From Streptomyces sp. CG4 (lineage in GTDB: Bacteria > Actinomycetota > Actinomycetes > Streptomycetales > Streptomycetaceae), in the NCBI RefSeq assembly GCF_041080655.1, contig NZ_CP163525.1, positions 8,246,001 to 8,310,000 on the forward strand: a stretch of DNA of 64,000 nucleotides, in the 5' to 3' direction. The translations under genes and the position numbers were made by a program. This document shows positions 24,340 through 33,163 of the stretch, in pieces. Position 1 is the stretch's first letter. The number at the start of each line of letters is the position of its first letter. The notes beneath the pieces are model-generated. The model worked only from the letters and a program-made list of their open reading frames with translations, did not search any database and was not told the origin of the DNA.

Positions 24340-25353
24340 TCAGCCCTTGGCCGGCGTCGTCGACGGTGGCAGATCGCCGTTGAACCGAGTGTCCACGAAA
24401 CCGGCGAAGTCCACCTTCTTCGGGATGAGCTTCAACTCGGCGAAGGCGTCGGCGATCTGCTGCTCGGAGGCGACGAGCGGCTTGTCGACGGCGACCGAGA
24501 CGCGGGTGGCGTTGGTTCGCTTCACTGAGGCCAGCGCCACGTCGTACGGCAGCCCGGTGTTCTTGGCCCACACCTTGGCCCACTCCTCCTGATGGCTGTA
24601 GACCCAGACCTGTGCCCGTCGTAGCCGGGCCAGATAGTCCTTGATGACGGCGGTCTTCTTCGGGTCCTTGAGCGCGGCGGGCGCGGCCACCTGGAAGGTG
24701 AGCCCGTTGGTGATGCCGTCGCCCGTGGTCAGCACGCGGCCCTGCTTGGCCTGGAGGATCTGCGAGGTGTACGGGTCCCAGACCGCCCATGCGTCGACCT
24801 TGCCGGAGGTGAACGCGGCGAGGGCGTCGGCCGGCTGGAGGTACTTCACCTGGACGTCGGACAGGCTCAGCCCGGCTGCCTTGAGCGAGGCGACCAGCTG
24901 ATAGTGCGCCGACGAACCCTGCGCCACGGCGATCGACTTGCCCTTGAGCTGGTTGGCCTCGGTGAGCTTGGAGCTGACGGGCACCAGGATGGCGTCGCCC
25001 TTGGACGTGCCGTGCCAGGCGGCCACGACGGAGATCTTCGAGCCGGCGCCGGCCGCGAAGACGGGCGGGGTGTTGCCCACGCCACCGATGTCGACGGCCC
25101 CCGCGTTGACGGCCTCCAGCAGGGGCGGGCCGGAGGTGAAGGTCGACCACTGGATCTTGTAGTTCAGGTTCTTCAGTTCACCGGCGGCACGCAGGATGGC
25201 CTCGGAACCGCCCTTCTGGTCACCGACGTTGAGCGTGACGGAGCCCTTCCCGTCGGTGTCGGTGCCCGTACTGGCGGACGAGTTCCCACCGCACGCGGTG
25301 AGCAGGAGGGCGAAGGGGAGGAGCAGCGCGGCGGGGAGAAGTCGTCGGCGCAT
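24340..25353 (-). CDS. ABC transporter substrate-binding lipoprotein, sulfonate/taurine/nitrate type
   Basis: The 337-residue precursor has a lipoprotein signal (RRRLLPAALLLPFALLLTAC, lipobox LTAC). The mature protein is an SsuA/TauA-like periplasmic-binding fold: TLNVGDQKGGSEAILRAAG, VNAGAVDIGGVGNTPPVFA, IAVAQGSSAHYQL, AFTSGKVDAWAVWDPY and NATRVSVAVDKPLV. It is last in the operon, after the ATPase and permease. The start at 25353 was chosen because the signal peptide begins there; an in-frame ATG at 25383 adds ten residues. Together with the Cys-containing leader peptide upstream, an aliphatic sulfonate substrate is favoured. Confidence 0.88.
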   Translation of the reverse strand: MRRRLLPAALLLPFALLLTACGGNSSASTGTDTDGKGSVTLNVGDQKGGSEAILRAAGELKNLNYKIQWSTFTSGPPLLEAVNAGAVDIGGVGNTPPVFAAGAGSKISVVAAWHGTSKGDAILVPVSSKLTEANQLKGKSIAVAQGSSAHYQLVASLKAAGLSLSDVQVKYLQPADALAAFTSGKVDAWAVWDPYTSQILQAKQGRVLTTGDGITNGLTFQVAAPAALKDPKKTAVIKDYLARLRRAQVWVYSHQEEWAKVWAKNTGLPYDVALASVKRTNATRVSVAVDKPLVASEQQIADAFAELKLIPKKVDFAGFVDTRFNGDLPPSTTPAKG

Positions 25354-25400
25354 GGGGGTTCCGTTCTTGAGCGAGAGTCTCAAAGGGGGTTCGACGGGGG

Positions 25401-25441
25401 GAGGTGGATCGAGGTGGGTTGAGGTGGATCGAGGTGGGTTC
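25401..25441 (-). repeat. Short tandem repeat anchored at the ABC ATPase stop codon
   Basis: Four consecutive 10-mers (gaggtggatc, gaggtgggtt, twice each) form two perfect 20-bp copies. The first base of the ATPase stop codon (25440-25442) lies in the array. It fills most of the gap between the ATPase and the binding-protein gene. Confidence 0.9.
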
Positions 25442-26177
25442 AGGCGGCCTCGGTGGCCGTGTCGACGCCGAGCCGTGCCAGCAGACCGGCACGCAGGGCG
25501 GCGAAGCGCGGGTCGGTGATCTCACGCGGCCGGTCGAGGCCGATGCGCTGCTCATGGGCGATGCGGCCGGCGTCCATCACCAGGACCCGGTCGGCGAGCA
25601 ACACGGCCTCCTCGACGTCGTGCGTGACCAGCAGCACGGCGCAGCCCCGGCGCTGCCACACCTCCCCGACCAGCCGTTGAGCCTTGATACGGGTGAGCGC
25701 GTCGAGGGCGCCGAACGGCTCGTCGAGCAGCAGTAGGTCGGGCTCGCGCACCAGGGCACGGGCGAGGGAGGCGCGCTGGGCCTCGCCGCCGGAGAGGGTC
25801 TTCGGCCAGGCGTCGATCCGGTGACCGAGGCCCACCTCGTCCAACACCCGCTCGGCGACGGTGCGTTCGGGCCTGCCGGGCAACCCGAGCAGGACGTTGC
25901 GCCACACCTTCTTCCAGGGCATGAGCCGGGGCGCCTGGAACGCGACGGCCCTGCGGCGCGGTACGAGTGCGGTGCCCCGGATGTCACGGTCGAGCCCGGC
26001 AAGGATGCGCAGCAGCGTCGACTTGCCGCAGCCACTGCGGCCGAGCAGCGCGACGAACTCGCCGGGAGCGATGTCGAGGTGGAGGTCGTCGATCACGGCG
26101 CGGTCGTCGAAGGAGCGGGTCAGCCCCTCGACATGGACAGCGTGCCCGGTCACCGGCCGGTGAACGTCGGTCGCCAT
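25440..26177 (-). CDS. ABC transporter ATP-binding protein, sulfonate/taurine type
   Basis: This 245-residue ATPase is of the SsuB/TauB class. It has Walker A LLGRSGCGKSTLLRIL (about 42-57), Q-loop VAFQAPRLMPWKKVW, signature LSGGEAQRASLARALV, Walker B LLLLDEPFGALDALTR and switch VLLVTHDVEEAV. The PRLMPWKKV variant of the Q-loop is typical of NitT/TauT-family importers. Its start lies 28 bases inside the permease gene, so translation is coupled. Confidence 0.9.
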   Translation of the reverse strand: MATDVHRPVTGHAVHVEGLTRSFDDRAVIDDLHLDIAPGEFVALLGRSGCGKSTLLRILAGLDRDIRGTALVPRRRAVAFQAPRLMPWKKVWRNVLLGLPGRPERTVAERVLDEVGLGHRIDAWPKTLSGGEAQRASLARALVREPDLLLLDEPFGALDALTRIKAQRLVGEVWQRRGCAVLLVTHDVEEAVLLADRVLVMDAGRIAHEQRIGLDRPREITDPRFAALRAGLLARLGVDTATEAA

Positions 26178-27082
26178 TGCAGCAACAGCCTTTCGAGGGA
26201 GCGGACGACGAAGTCGGCGAGCAGGCCGAGGAAGGCGTAGACGATCAGACAGACCACGATCACGTCGGTCCGCAGGAAGTCCCGCGCCTGCACCATCAGG
26301 AACCCGATGCCGGAGTCGGCGTTGACCTGTTCGGCGAAGACCAGCGCGAGCCAGGCGATGCCGAGCGCGTAGCGCAGCCCGGTGAGCGCGCCGGGCAACG
26401 CGCCCGGCAGTACGACGTGCCGCACCAGACCCCACCGGGAGAGCCCCAACGACTCACCTGCTTCGATGAGTTGGGAGTCCACGCCACGGATCCCGGCATA
26501 CACGTTGAGATAGAGCGGGAAGGTCACGCCGAGCGTGATGATGGCGATCTTCGGGGTCTCGCCGATGCCGAACCAGATGATGAACAGCGGGATGAGACCG
26601 ACGAACGGCACCGTCCGCAGCATCTGCACCGGCGCGTCCACCAGGTCCTCGCCGACCCGGAACAGGCCGGAGACCAGGGCGAGTCCGGTGCCGATCGCGG
26701 TCCCGAACAGCAAGCCGAACGCGACGCGCCGAAGCGAGGTCCCCATGGCCGACGGCAGCGAACCGTCCCTCACCAGATCCCAGCCGACCTGCGCGATCCT
26801 GCCCGGCGAGGCGAGTACGTCGGCCGTCAATACACCGGTGACGGTGAGGACTTGCCAGAGGGCGAGCAGCACGATCGGGCCTGCGGTACGGCGCAGCCAG
26901 CGGGGGATACGGAGCCGGCGGGAGGAGGCGGGGACGACGGGCTGGAGATCGGTGGGCTGGGGATCGGTCGCTTGGATGTCGGCAGGGGCGCGGTCGGGGT
27001 GCTCTGCTCCGGCAGCCTTGGACTTGGATATACCGGAAATATCGGGTTCTGGAGAGCTGGGTGGGGCATGGCTGATGCTCAT
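26150..27082 (-). CDS. ABC transporter permease, sulfonate/taurine type
   Basis: The 310-residue permease has about six membrane helices after a ~65-residue disordered Pro/Ser-rich head. The EAA loop is GVDSQLIEAGESLGLSRWGL followed by HVVLPGALPGALTGLR, typical of SsuC/TauC. The first gene after the leader peptide, it begins with an ATG preceded by gtggagcg. The unusually long N-terminal head (SSPEPDISGISKS and onward) is absent from short family members. Confidence 0.9.
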   Translation of the reverse strand: MSISHAPPSSPEPDISGISKSKAAGAEHPDRAPADIQATDPQPTDLQPVVPASSRRLRIPRWLRRTAGPIVLLALWQVLTVTGVLTADVLASPGRIAQVGWDLVRDGSLPSAMGTSLRRVAFGLLFGTAIGTGLALVSGLFRVGEDLVDAPVQMLRTVPFVGLIPLFIIWFGIGETPKIAIITLGVTFPLYLNVYAGIRGVDSQLIEAGESLGLSRWGLVRHVVLPGALPGALTGLRYALGIAWLALVFAEQVNADSGIGFLMVQARDFLRTDVIVVCLIVYAFLGLLADFVVRSLERLLLQWRPTFTGR

Positions 27083-27219
27083 GAACGCTCCACGCGGAAG
27101 AGGGCGGGGCAGGGGGCATTCGGCTCGGCGCCGATACGCCCGGCCCGCCTCAAAGGCAGGTCACGGACACGGCGGCGGAGCCCTGAAGAAGGGTGAGGTG
27201 GGGAAAGGCGAGAAGGGCG

Positions 27220-27303
27220 TCAGCGGCCGCGGCGACACGCGGCGGAGGCCACCCGCAGCAGGTCGATATGACCGCGCGTGGTGAGCAGGGCTGAACGCAA
27301 CAT
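27220..27303 (-). CDS. 27-residue leader peptide of the sulfonate ABC operon
   Basis: This short ORF begins MLRSALLTT, continues RGHIDLLRVASAAC and ends RRGR. The core HIDLLRVAS followed by a Cys near the C-terminus is the pattern of actinobacterial putative leader peptides found ahead of sulfur-uptake and cysteine genes. Such peptides are thought to sense Cys-tRNA by ribosome stalling. No Shine-Dalgarno is present. Instead a promoter places the transcript start at or next to the A of the ATG, so it should be translated leaderless. The permease start is 137 bases downstream, leaving room for alternative RNA structures (an arm pair cctgcct/aggcggg lies at 27144-27160). Confidence 0.85.
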   Translation of the reverse strand: MLRSALLTTRGHIDLLRVASAACRRGR

Positions 27304-27340
27304 GCGGCAGAACGTAGCCAGCCTGCCGTGCCATGGTCAA
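27304..27340 (-). promoter_or_regulatory. Promoter of the sulfonate ABC operon, leaderless configuration
   Basis: On the minus strand TTGACC (27340-27335) and TACGTT (27316-27311) are separated by 18 bases. TACGTT ends seven bases before the leader-peptide ATG, so transcription should start at the ATG. This is a near-consensus vegetative sigma-factor promoter. Confidence 0.75.
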
Positions 27341-27424
27341 CGGCGTCTCGGCCTGTGGACCTCGCGTATCAGGAAACGGCCGCGCCACAAGGTGTCGAAC
27401 CCGGTGTTGGGCCAGGATGGGGGC

Positions 27425-27847
27425 ATGCCAGATGCCTTCACCACCCGAATGCTGCACGTCTCCACCGGCTCCCGGGAACGTGTCGTCGACCTCACCGCCG
27501 ACTGCGAGGACTTCCTCCGGGAGGCGGCGGCCGGCCGCGACGGCCTGCTCAACATCTTCGTCCCGCACGCCACCGCCGGAATCGCCGTCATCGAGACGGG
27601 TGCCGGCAGCGACGACGACCTCCTTGCCGCGCTGCACACCCTGCTCCCCGCCGACGACCGCTGGCAGCACCGCCACGGCAGCCCCGGCCACGGCCGCGAC
27701 CACGTCCTCCCGGCCATCGTCCCGCCCCACGCGACCCTCCCGGTCATCGCCGGCCGTCTGGAGCTGGGCACCTGGCAGTCGGTCTGCCTGGTCGATACGA
27801 ATCGGGACAATGCCAACCGTCAGGTGCGGCTGAGCTTCCTGGCGTAA
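27425..27847 (+). CDS. YjbQ/UPF0047 family protein (secondary thiamine-phosphate synthase type)
   Basis: The 140-residue protein is a full-length YjbQ family member. The conserved residues are all visible: VPHATAGIAVIE (His), then HRHGSPGHGRDHVLPAIVPP and LELGTWQSVCLVDTN. E. coli YjbQ has weak thiamine-phosphate synthase activity, but the physiological role is unsettled. It is divergent from the leader-peptide operon, and aggatggggg precedes the ATG. Confidence 0.92.
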   Translation: MPDAFTTRMLHVSTGSRERVVDLTADCEDFLREAAAGRDGLLNIFVPHATAGIAVIETGAGSDDDLLAALHTLLPADDRWQHRHGSPGHGRDHVLPAIVPPHATLPVIAGRLELGTWQSVCLVDTNRDNANRQVRLSFLA

Positions 27848-28059
27848 CCGCCTTCCGAGGAGCAACTTCGGCGGTCGGCCGGTGGGTGCAGCGAGTCGTT
27901 CCCCGCACCCTGCGGATCGATCCCGCCGCGCGTCGCCATCGCCGGCGGTCGGGCGAATTGTCCGTGCCGGAGCGGAACATGACACGCATGGAAACGTTCA
28001 ACCCTGTTGCGCGAAACGGCATTTCATGGCCTGTTCCAGCGGCCGGTACGGTCGGATTC

Positions 28060-29511
28060 ATGGAGTGGAATTTTCAGTCGGCCGAAGAACTCGCGGCTGC
28101 TTTGCGTGCCGGTGAAGTGAGCTCGGCGGAACTGACCGACGAGGCGATCGCTCGTATCGAGCGGGACGACAAGGCGATCAACGCGATCTGTGTGCCGGAC
28201 TTCGACCGTGCACGGGCCGCCGCGCGCGGTGCCGACCAGGTACGCGCCCGCGGTGAGGACCGGCCGCTGCTCGGTATTCCGGTGACGGTCAAAGAGTCCT
28301 ACAACATAGCTGGGCTGCCCACGACCTGGGGCATGCCGCAACACCGGGCCTATGTGCCGGCCGAGGACGCGGTACAGGTGTCGCGGCTCAAGGCCGCGGG
28401 CGCGGTGGTGCTGGGTAAGACCAATGTGCCCTTGGGGCTGCAAGATATCCAGAGCTTCAACGAGATCTACGGCACCACTAACAATCCGTGGGATCACGAT
28501 CGCACGTCGGGCGGATCCTCCGGCGGATCAGCGGCGGCCCTGGCGTCCGGATTCGGTGCGCTGTCCATCGGCTCCGACATCGGCGGTTCGTTGCGCACAC
28601 CCGCGCATTTCTGCGGTGTCTACGCACACAAGCCGACACTCGGCCTGGCAGCGAACCGCGGTATGGTCCCGCCGCCCGCGCCGGCCTTGCCGGCCGACCT
28701 TGACCTCGCCGTCGTGGGTCCGATGGCGCGCACTGCCCGCGACCTCACGCTCCTGCTCGACGTCATGGCCGGACCGGACCCGCTGACGCTCGGCAAGGCG
28801 CACGACTTGACGCTGCCGCCCGCGCGCCACGAGCGGCTCTGCGACTTCCGGGTCCTGGTCCTCGACACGCATCCGCTCATTCCGACCGGGTCCGCTGTGC
28901 TGGCGGGCGTGAACCGGGTGGCCGACGCGCTCGCCGATGGCGGCGCCCGCGTCGAACGGCACAGTCCGCTGTTGCCCGATCTGACCGAAGCCGCGGTGCT
29001 CTACATGCAGTTGTTGTTTTCGAGCGCCGTTGCGCGTTTTCCCGTCGAAGCGTACGAGCAGCTGCGGACCATCGCCGCCGGACTGAGCGCAGACGACCGG
29101 AGTCTCGACGCGGTGCGGCTGCGCGGCATGGTGTTCAGCCACCGCGACTGGATCGAGGCCGACAACCGTCGCGAGCTTCACCGCCACGGGTGGCGGCAGC
29201 TCTTCGCCGAGTTCGATGCCGTGGTGTGTCCCATCACGCCCACTCCCGCGTTCCAACACGACCACAACCCCGATCTGAGGGAACGCCGGATCGACATCGA
29301 CGGCGTCGAGTACCCGTACCTCGACCAGCTCGTCTGGGCCGGTCTGGCCACCATGCCCGGCCTGCCCGCCACCGCCGTACCAGCGGGCCGGTCCCCCGAG
29401 GGGCTGCCAGTGGGAGTGCAGCTCATCGGCCCGATGTTCGAGGACCGCACCCCGCTGCGGCTGGCCGAACTGCTCGAGCAGAAGATCGGCGGCTTCGAGG
29501 CGCCGAAATAG
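28060..29511 (+). CDS. Amidase (amidase signature family)
   Basis: The 483-residue enzyme hydrolyses or transfers amides through a Ser-cisSer-Lys triad. The Lys is in IPVTVKESYNIAG (about residue 77), the cis-Ser in the Gly/Ser loop TSGGSSGGSAAALASG and the nucleophile in SIGSDIGGSLRTPAHF (about 175-180). Length and the C-terminal GLPVGVQLIGPMFEDRTPL agree with the family. Substrate is unknown. ATG 28060 has only a weak ribosome site; an in-frame ATG at 27979 would add 27 residues without family resemblance. Confidence 0.9.
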   Translation: MEWNFQSAEELAAALRAGEVSSAELTDEAIARIERDDKAINAICVPDFDRARAAARGADQVRARGEDRPLLGIPVTVKESYNIAGLPTTWGMPQHRAYVPAEDAVQVSRLKAAGAVVLGKTNVPLGLQDIQSFNEIYGTTNNPWDHDRTSGGSSGGSAAALASGFGALSIGSDIGGSLRTPAHFCGVYAHKPTLGLAANRGMVPPPAPALPADLDLAVVGPMARTARDLTLLLDVMAGPDPLTLGKAHDLTLPPARHERLCDFRVLVLDTHPLIPTGSAVLAGVNRVADALADGGARVERHSPLLPDLTEAAVLYMQLLFSSAVARFPVEAYEQLRTIAAGLSADDRSLDAVRLRGMVFSHRDWIEADNRRELHRHGWRQLFAEFDAVVCPITPTPAFQHDHNPDLRERRIDIDGVEYPYLDQLVWAGLATMPGLPATAVPAGRSPEGLPVGVQLIGPMFEDRTPLRLAELLEQKIGGFEAPK

Positions 29512-29848
29512 GGGGGCACTACCGGGTGTCCGAGACGAAGCCCCGGCGGAGTGGGGCCTGGCGGGTGGTGTCATCGGCTCTGGTCACGGCTGAGTCTTCC
29601 CGAGTCGCCTCGGCACCGTCGAGTATCTCCTGCTGCCCGCTGGTCCGCCTCGGCCAGACGCGCCGCGATCCGCGGTCGAAGGGCGGCTTTGACCGCGGCG
29701 CACGAGCTGCTCGCGATCGGACCGGTGCGCGTGGTGACCGACGGCCTCGCGGTCGTCATGGTCGGGCGGGCTTGCGCGGGCGCCAGGACGGAGGGGAGCC
29801 AGGAACGTGACGGGCCGCTGCGGCAGTGGCGAGTGCGTGCGTGGTCGG
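29512..29848. other. Gene-free stretch between amidase and a frameshifted membrane-protein gene
   Basis: I see no gene, tRNA or clear terminator. Open frames in this region have Arg/Ala-rich translations without family resemblance. The genes on both sides end here (convergent), so it is probably 3'-flanking DNA. Confidence 0.5.
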
Positions 29849-30590
29849 TCAACTCCGGTGGCGGTAGTAGATGATGTCGTCCGTGGTGGCCCAATTGCCG
29901 TAGTCGACATCGATGATGGTTGGCAGCGCACAGTCCGGCGCTCGGCGCGGCCTTGCCGGGCACGACGTACACGTCGGTGAGCGGCTGGAGTTCGAAGGCA
30001 CCCTTGCTGTCGCCGCCGGCGTTCGTGCTGACGCTCCACGCCGTCTCCGAACCGCTGACCGCGCCTGCGCGCAGGTCGAAGTAGTAGTTGTCATTCTTCA
30101 AGGACAGTGTCCGGTGCCCGTAGACCAGGGTGTAGCCGTCCGGGGTCGACCCGCCGCCGGGCGGTGGAGTCGTCTGTGATGCCGCCGAGGTCGTCGGGGT
30201 CGTTGCGGACGATGCCGGCCCGCTGTGTCCGGCCTTCGGCGCCAGCAGGCCGTACACCACACCGACCAGCGCGGCCGTGACAGCTGCCGACACCAAGGCG
30301 GTCGTCACCCGGCCCCGGGTTCGTGTGCGACGCCCGCCGGACGGCTCCGGCGGAGGGCCGGGCGGGTCCGCGTCCGGGGGTGTGGTCCCGGAGGCGGCCG
30401 ACCGGCCGTCGCCCGGACCGGGCGACGGCCCGGACGGGGACGGGGCGTGGCCGGCCCACGGAGACAGCGCCTTGTCCACGGCGCCGGAGGCCGCCACGGC
30501 GAAGGCGATGGCGATCGCCCATCGGTCGGCCGCGTCGTGGGTCAGCCATAACGCCTCGGCCCAGGGCGCGGGCACGCTGTCCGATCCCAC
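29849..30590 (-). pseudogene. Single-pass membrane protein with a frameshift near its C-terminus
   Basis: From GTG 30590 the product has a disordered Pro/Gly/Ser region, one transmembrane helix (VTTALVSAAVTAALVGVVYG) and an extracytoplasmic beta-rich domain (YTLVYGHRTLSLKNDNYYFD, then ETAWSVSTNAGGDSKGAFEL). After VVPGKAAPSAG the frame shifts. One frame over it continues DCALPTIIDVDYGNWATTDD to IIYYRHRS and a stop at 29849. One extra G near 29935-29937 explains this. It could be a genuine inactivating mutation, a recoding site or a base-calling error. It is divergent from the NB-ARC gene, with which it may form a unit. Confidence 0.55.
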
Positions 30591-30733
30591 CGCTGGCTAC
30601 GGCCCTGGGCCGACTCCGCCCGCCCCCCGCCCCCGCGCCCCCGCTCCCGTCGTGCCGACTGGGAATCCGGCGAAGATCCTTCTACCGTGGGGTCCGCCTG
30701 TCCCGGTGCCGCTGGACGACGTAAGGGGGCTTG

Positions 30734-33163
30734 GTGGAAGCCGAGTTGGGGACGCTCGCCGCGCAGGCGGCCACGACTTTTGTCGGGCTCGTGATCGCGG
30801 ACGCCTGGGCGCAGATGAAGCAGGCCCGGTCACGGGTGACCCGCTGGCTGGCCCGGCGCGGAGCGGATGACGAACTGGACGCCTCGCGCGCAGAGTTGGA
30901 GACGGCCCGGGACAGCGGTGACGAGGAGAGCGTGGCGGGCCGCGTCGCCGCCGACTGGGAACGGCGCCTGCTCCGCATCCTCGAGGACGACCCCGAGGCG
31001 GCCGAGGAACTGCGCCGGCTGCTGGCCGAGATCCTGCCGAGAACGTCGTACGACATCACCTTCGACGTCCGCCGGGCCGCACCGACCGCGCCCGGCACCC
31101 AGCCCGACCATCTCCCCGCCCTGACCGGCACGTTCAGCAACCGCGTCGCCGAACTCGACCGGCTCGACACCGTGTGCGGCGCACCCGGCCGGGTCAACCT
31201 CGCGGTGCTCGCCGGGCTGCCCGGCGTGGGCAAGACCGCGATCGCCTGCCGCTGGGCGGACAAGGAACGCGGACGCTTCCCCGACGGCCTGTTCTACGTC
31301 GACTACGCCGCCCTGCGCGACGAGGCCGCCGTCGGTGCCGCCATGGGCGCCGACGTCTCCCAGGCCCTCGCCGGGATCCTGCAGGCGCTGCTGGGGAGCG
31401 ACGAGCACGTCCCCGCGACGCTCGCGGAGCTGACCCGGCGGTACGCGACCCACTCCCGCGACCGGCGGATGCTCGTCCTCATCGACAACGTCACCCTGCC
31501 CGCCCAGGTCCGGCCGCTGATCCCGAGCGGACCCGGCAGCACGGTCGTCGTCACCAGCCACAGCAAGCTCGGCGAACTCGTCGCCCTGGACGGTGCCGAA
31601 CTCATCGCACTCAAACCGCTCGATGCCGAAGGCGGTCTGAAACTGCTCGCCGACCGCCTCGGTGAGTCCACGGTGACGGCCCACCGCGCCGCCGCGGAAC
31701 GCCTCGTGGAACTGTGCGGCGGTCTGCCGGTGGCGCTGCGGATCGTGGCGGCCCGGCTGCTCAGCGACGAGTTCCTGACCATGGCCGACCTCGTCGGCGA
31801 ACTCGAGGACGAGGCCGCACGCCTGGACGGCATGTCCCTGCCGGGTGGCGGCTATTCGGTGTCCGCCGTACTCGGACCGTCGTACCGTCTGCTGCCGCCC
31901 GGACCCGCGCGGATGTTCCGTCTTCTCGGCTGGCTTCCGGCCGGGCTCTTCGACGCCGGGGTCGCGTCCGCCGCGACGGGCGTCGACCTGCGCACGGCCC
32001 GGCGGCTGCTGCGCGAACTCGTCGCCGCGAGCCTGCTGGAGTCCGCACGCGACGGCCGCTACCGCATGCACGACCTGGTCCGCCTCTACGCCCGTGAGCG
32101 CGCGGCCGAGGAGGAGCGGGCCGCCGAGGAGACGGCTCTCATCGAGCGGGTCACCACCCACTACCTCGTGCTCGTCGCCTTCGCCGACCGTGCGGTGCGC
32201 GCGGACCGGCTGCGCATCGCCGATCTGAGCAGCCTGCTCGCCGACGCGACCGATCCTTTCGCCGCAGCCGACGGCCCCTCCGCGCTGACGTGGCTCGACG
32301 CCGAGTGCGCCACGATCCTGGCCGTGTTGCGCGCCGCCGTACGGCATGGACTGCATGCCCTTGCCTGGCCGTTGGCCGAGGCCTTCACGGTGCTCTTCCT
32401 GCACCACCGTTACCTCGGCGCCTGGAAGGAGTCGCTGGAGCTGGGCGCCGAGGCCGCCGCCGCGCTGGCAGCTGCGGCCTCCGACCGTCCCGACGGCCCC
32501 GCCGCCGAGGCCGTGGCCGGTGAGGCCCGCCTGCGCGCTCTGCTCTCCCGGCCGCTGATGGACCTCGGTGAGGGGGACCGCGCCCGCGCCGAGACCGAAC
32601 GCGCCGTGACGCTCGCCGAGTCCACCGACCGCCTGCTGCTGCGCGCGTCCGTCCAGGAGTTCCACGGCCGCTGCCTCGATCGCCTCGACCCGCGCCGCGC
32701 GGTGGACACCTACCGGTACTGCGTCGAACTCAACCGGCGGGCCGAGGACAAGCGCGGTGAGGCCCTGGCCCTGCTCTTCCTCGGATCCGCCATGGACGCG
32801 CGGGGCGAGCACGCGGAAGCCCTCGCCGTACTCCGGCAGGCGCGCGCCTATCTGCTGAACCTTCCCGAGCCCGACGAGCGCATGGCCGCACGTGCTCTCC
32901 TCGCCGCCGGTCTCGCCCACGACCACCTGCGGCAGACCGAGGACGCCGTCCACGCCTTGACCACGGCGGCGGAGATCCTGCGGGAGCAGCGCGCGACCAG
33001 CTACGAAGCCGATGCCCTGGAGGCCCTCATCGGTATCGCCGAGCGCACCGGCAGCCACCCGGAGAGGGTGCGCGAGTGGCTGGGCCGGGTCGTCGAGATC
33101 CGGGAGGCGAACGGCAGTCGGCGCGCGGAAGAGCTGCGCCGGCGCCTGACGGACCTCAGCTGA
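30734..33163 (+). CDS. NB-ARC STAND-type NTPase with TPR-like C-terminus
   Basis: The 809-residue protein has three parts. Residues 1-120 are helical, with FVGLVIADAWAQMKQARSRV, like the N-terminal module of many Streptomyces NB-ARC proteins. The NB-ARC core follows: P-loop LAGLPGVGKTAIACRW (about 155-170), Walker B RMLVLIDNV, sensor TVVVTSHSK, the GLPVALRIVAARL motif and the MHD motif YRMHDLVRLYAR (about 450). The C-terminal 350 residues are alpha-helical TPR-like repeats (AETERAVTLAESTDRLLLRA, ALALLFLGSAMDARGEHAEA). STAND proteins act as ligand-triggered switches in regulation or defence. No effector domain such as TIR or protease is seen. GTG 30734 follows aaggggg. Confidence 0.88.
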   Translation: MEAELGTLAAQAATTFVGLVIADAWAQMKQARSRVTRWLARRGADDELDASRAELETARDSGDEESVAGRVAADWERRLLRILEDDPEAAEELRRLLAEILPRTSYDITFDVRRAAPTAPGTQPDHLPALTGTFSNRVAELDRLDTVCGAPGRVNLAVLAGLPGVGKTAIACRWADKERGRFPDGLFYVDYAALRDEAAVGAAMGADVSQALAGILQALLGSDEHVPATLAELTRRYATHSRDRRMLVLIDNVTLPAQVRPLIPSGPGSTVVVTSHSKLGELVALDGAELIALKPLDAEGGLKLLADRLGESTVTAHRAAAERLVELCGGLPVALRIVAARLLSDEFLTMADLVGELEDEAARLDGMSLPGGGYSVSAVLGPSYRLLPPGPARMFRLLGWLPAGLFDAGVASAATGVDLRTARRLLRELVAASLLESARDGRYRMHDLVRLYARERAAEEERAAEETALIERVTTHYLVLVAFADRAVRADRLRIADLSSLLADATDPFAAADGPSALTWLDAECATILAVLRAAVRHGLHALAWPLAEAFTVLFLHHRYLGAWKESLELGAEAAAALAAAASDRPDGPAAEAVAGEARLRALLSRPLMDLGEGDRARAETERAVTLAESTDRLLLRASVQEFHGRCLDRLDPRRAVDTYRYCVELNRRAEDKRGEALALLFLGSAMDARGEHAEALAVLRQARAYLLNLPEPDERMAARALLAAGLAHDHLRQTEDAVHALTTAAEILREQRATSYEADALEALIGIAERTGSHPERVREWLGRVVEIREANGSRRAEELRRRLTDLS

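Noticed and set aside
24248..25150. N-terminal extension of the flavin monooxygenase
   Set aside because: The frame is open only because it overlaps the binding-protein gene; residues before 24247 have no Rossmann or family similarity.
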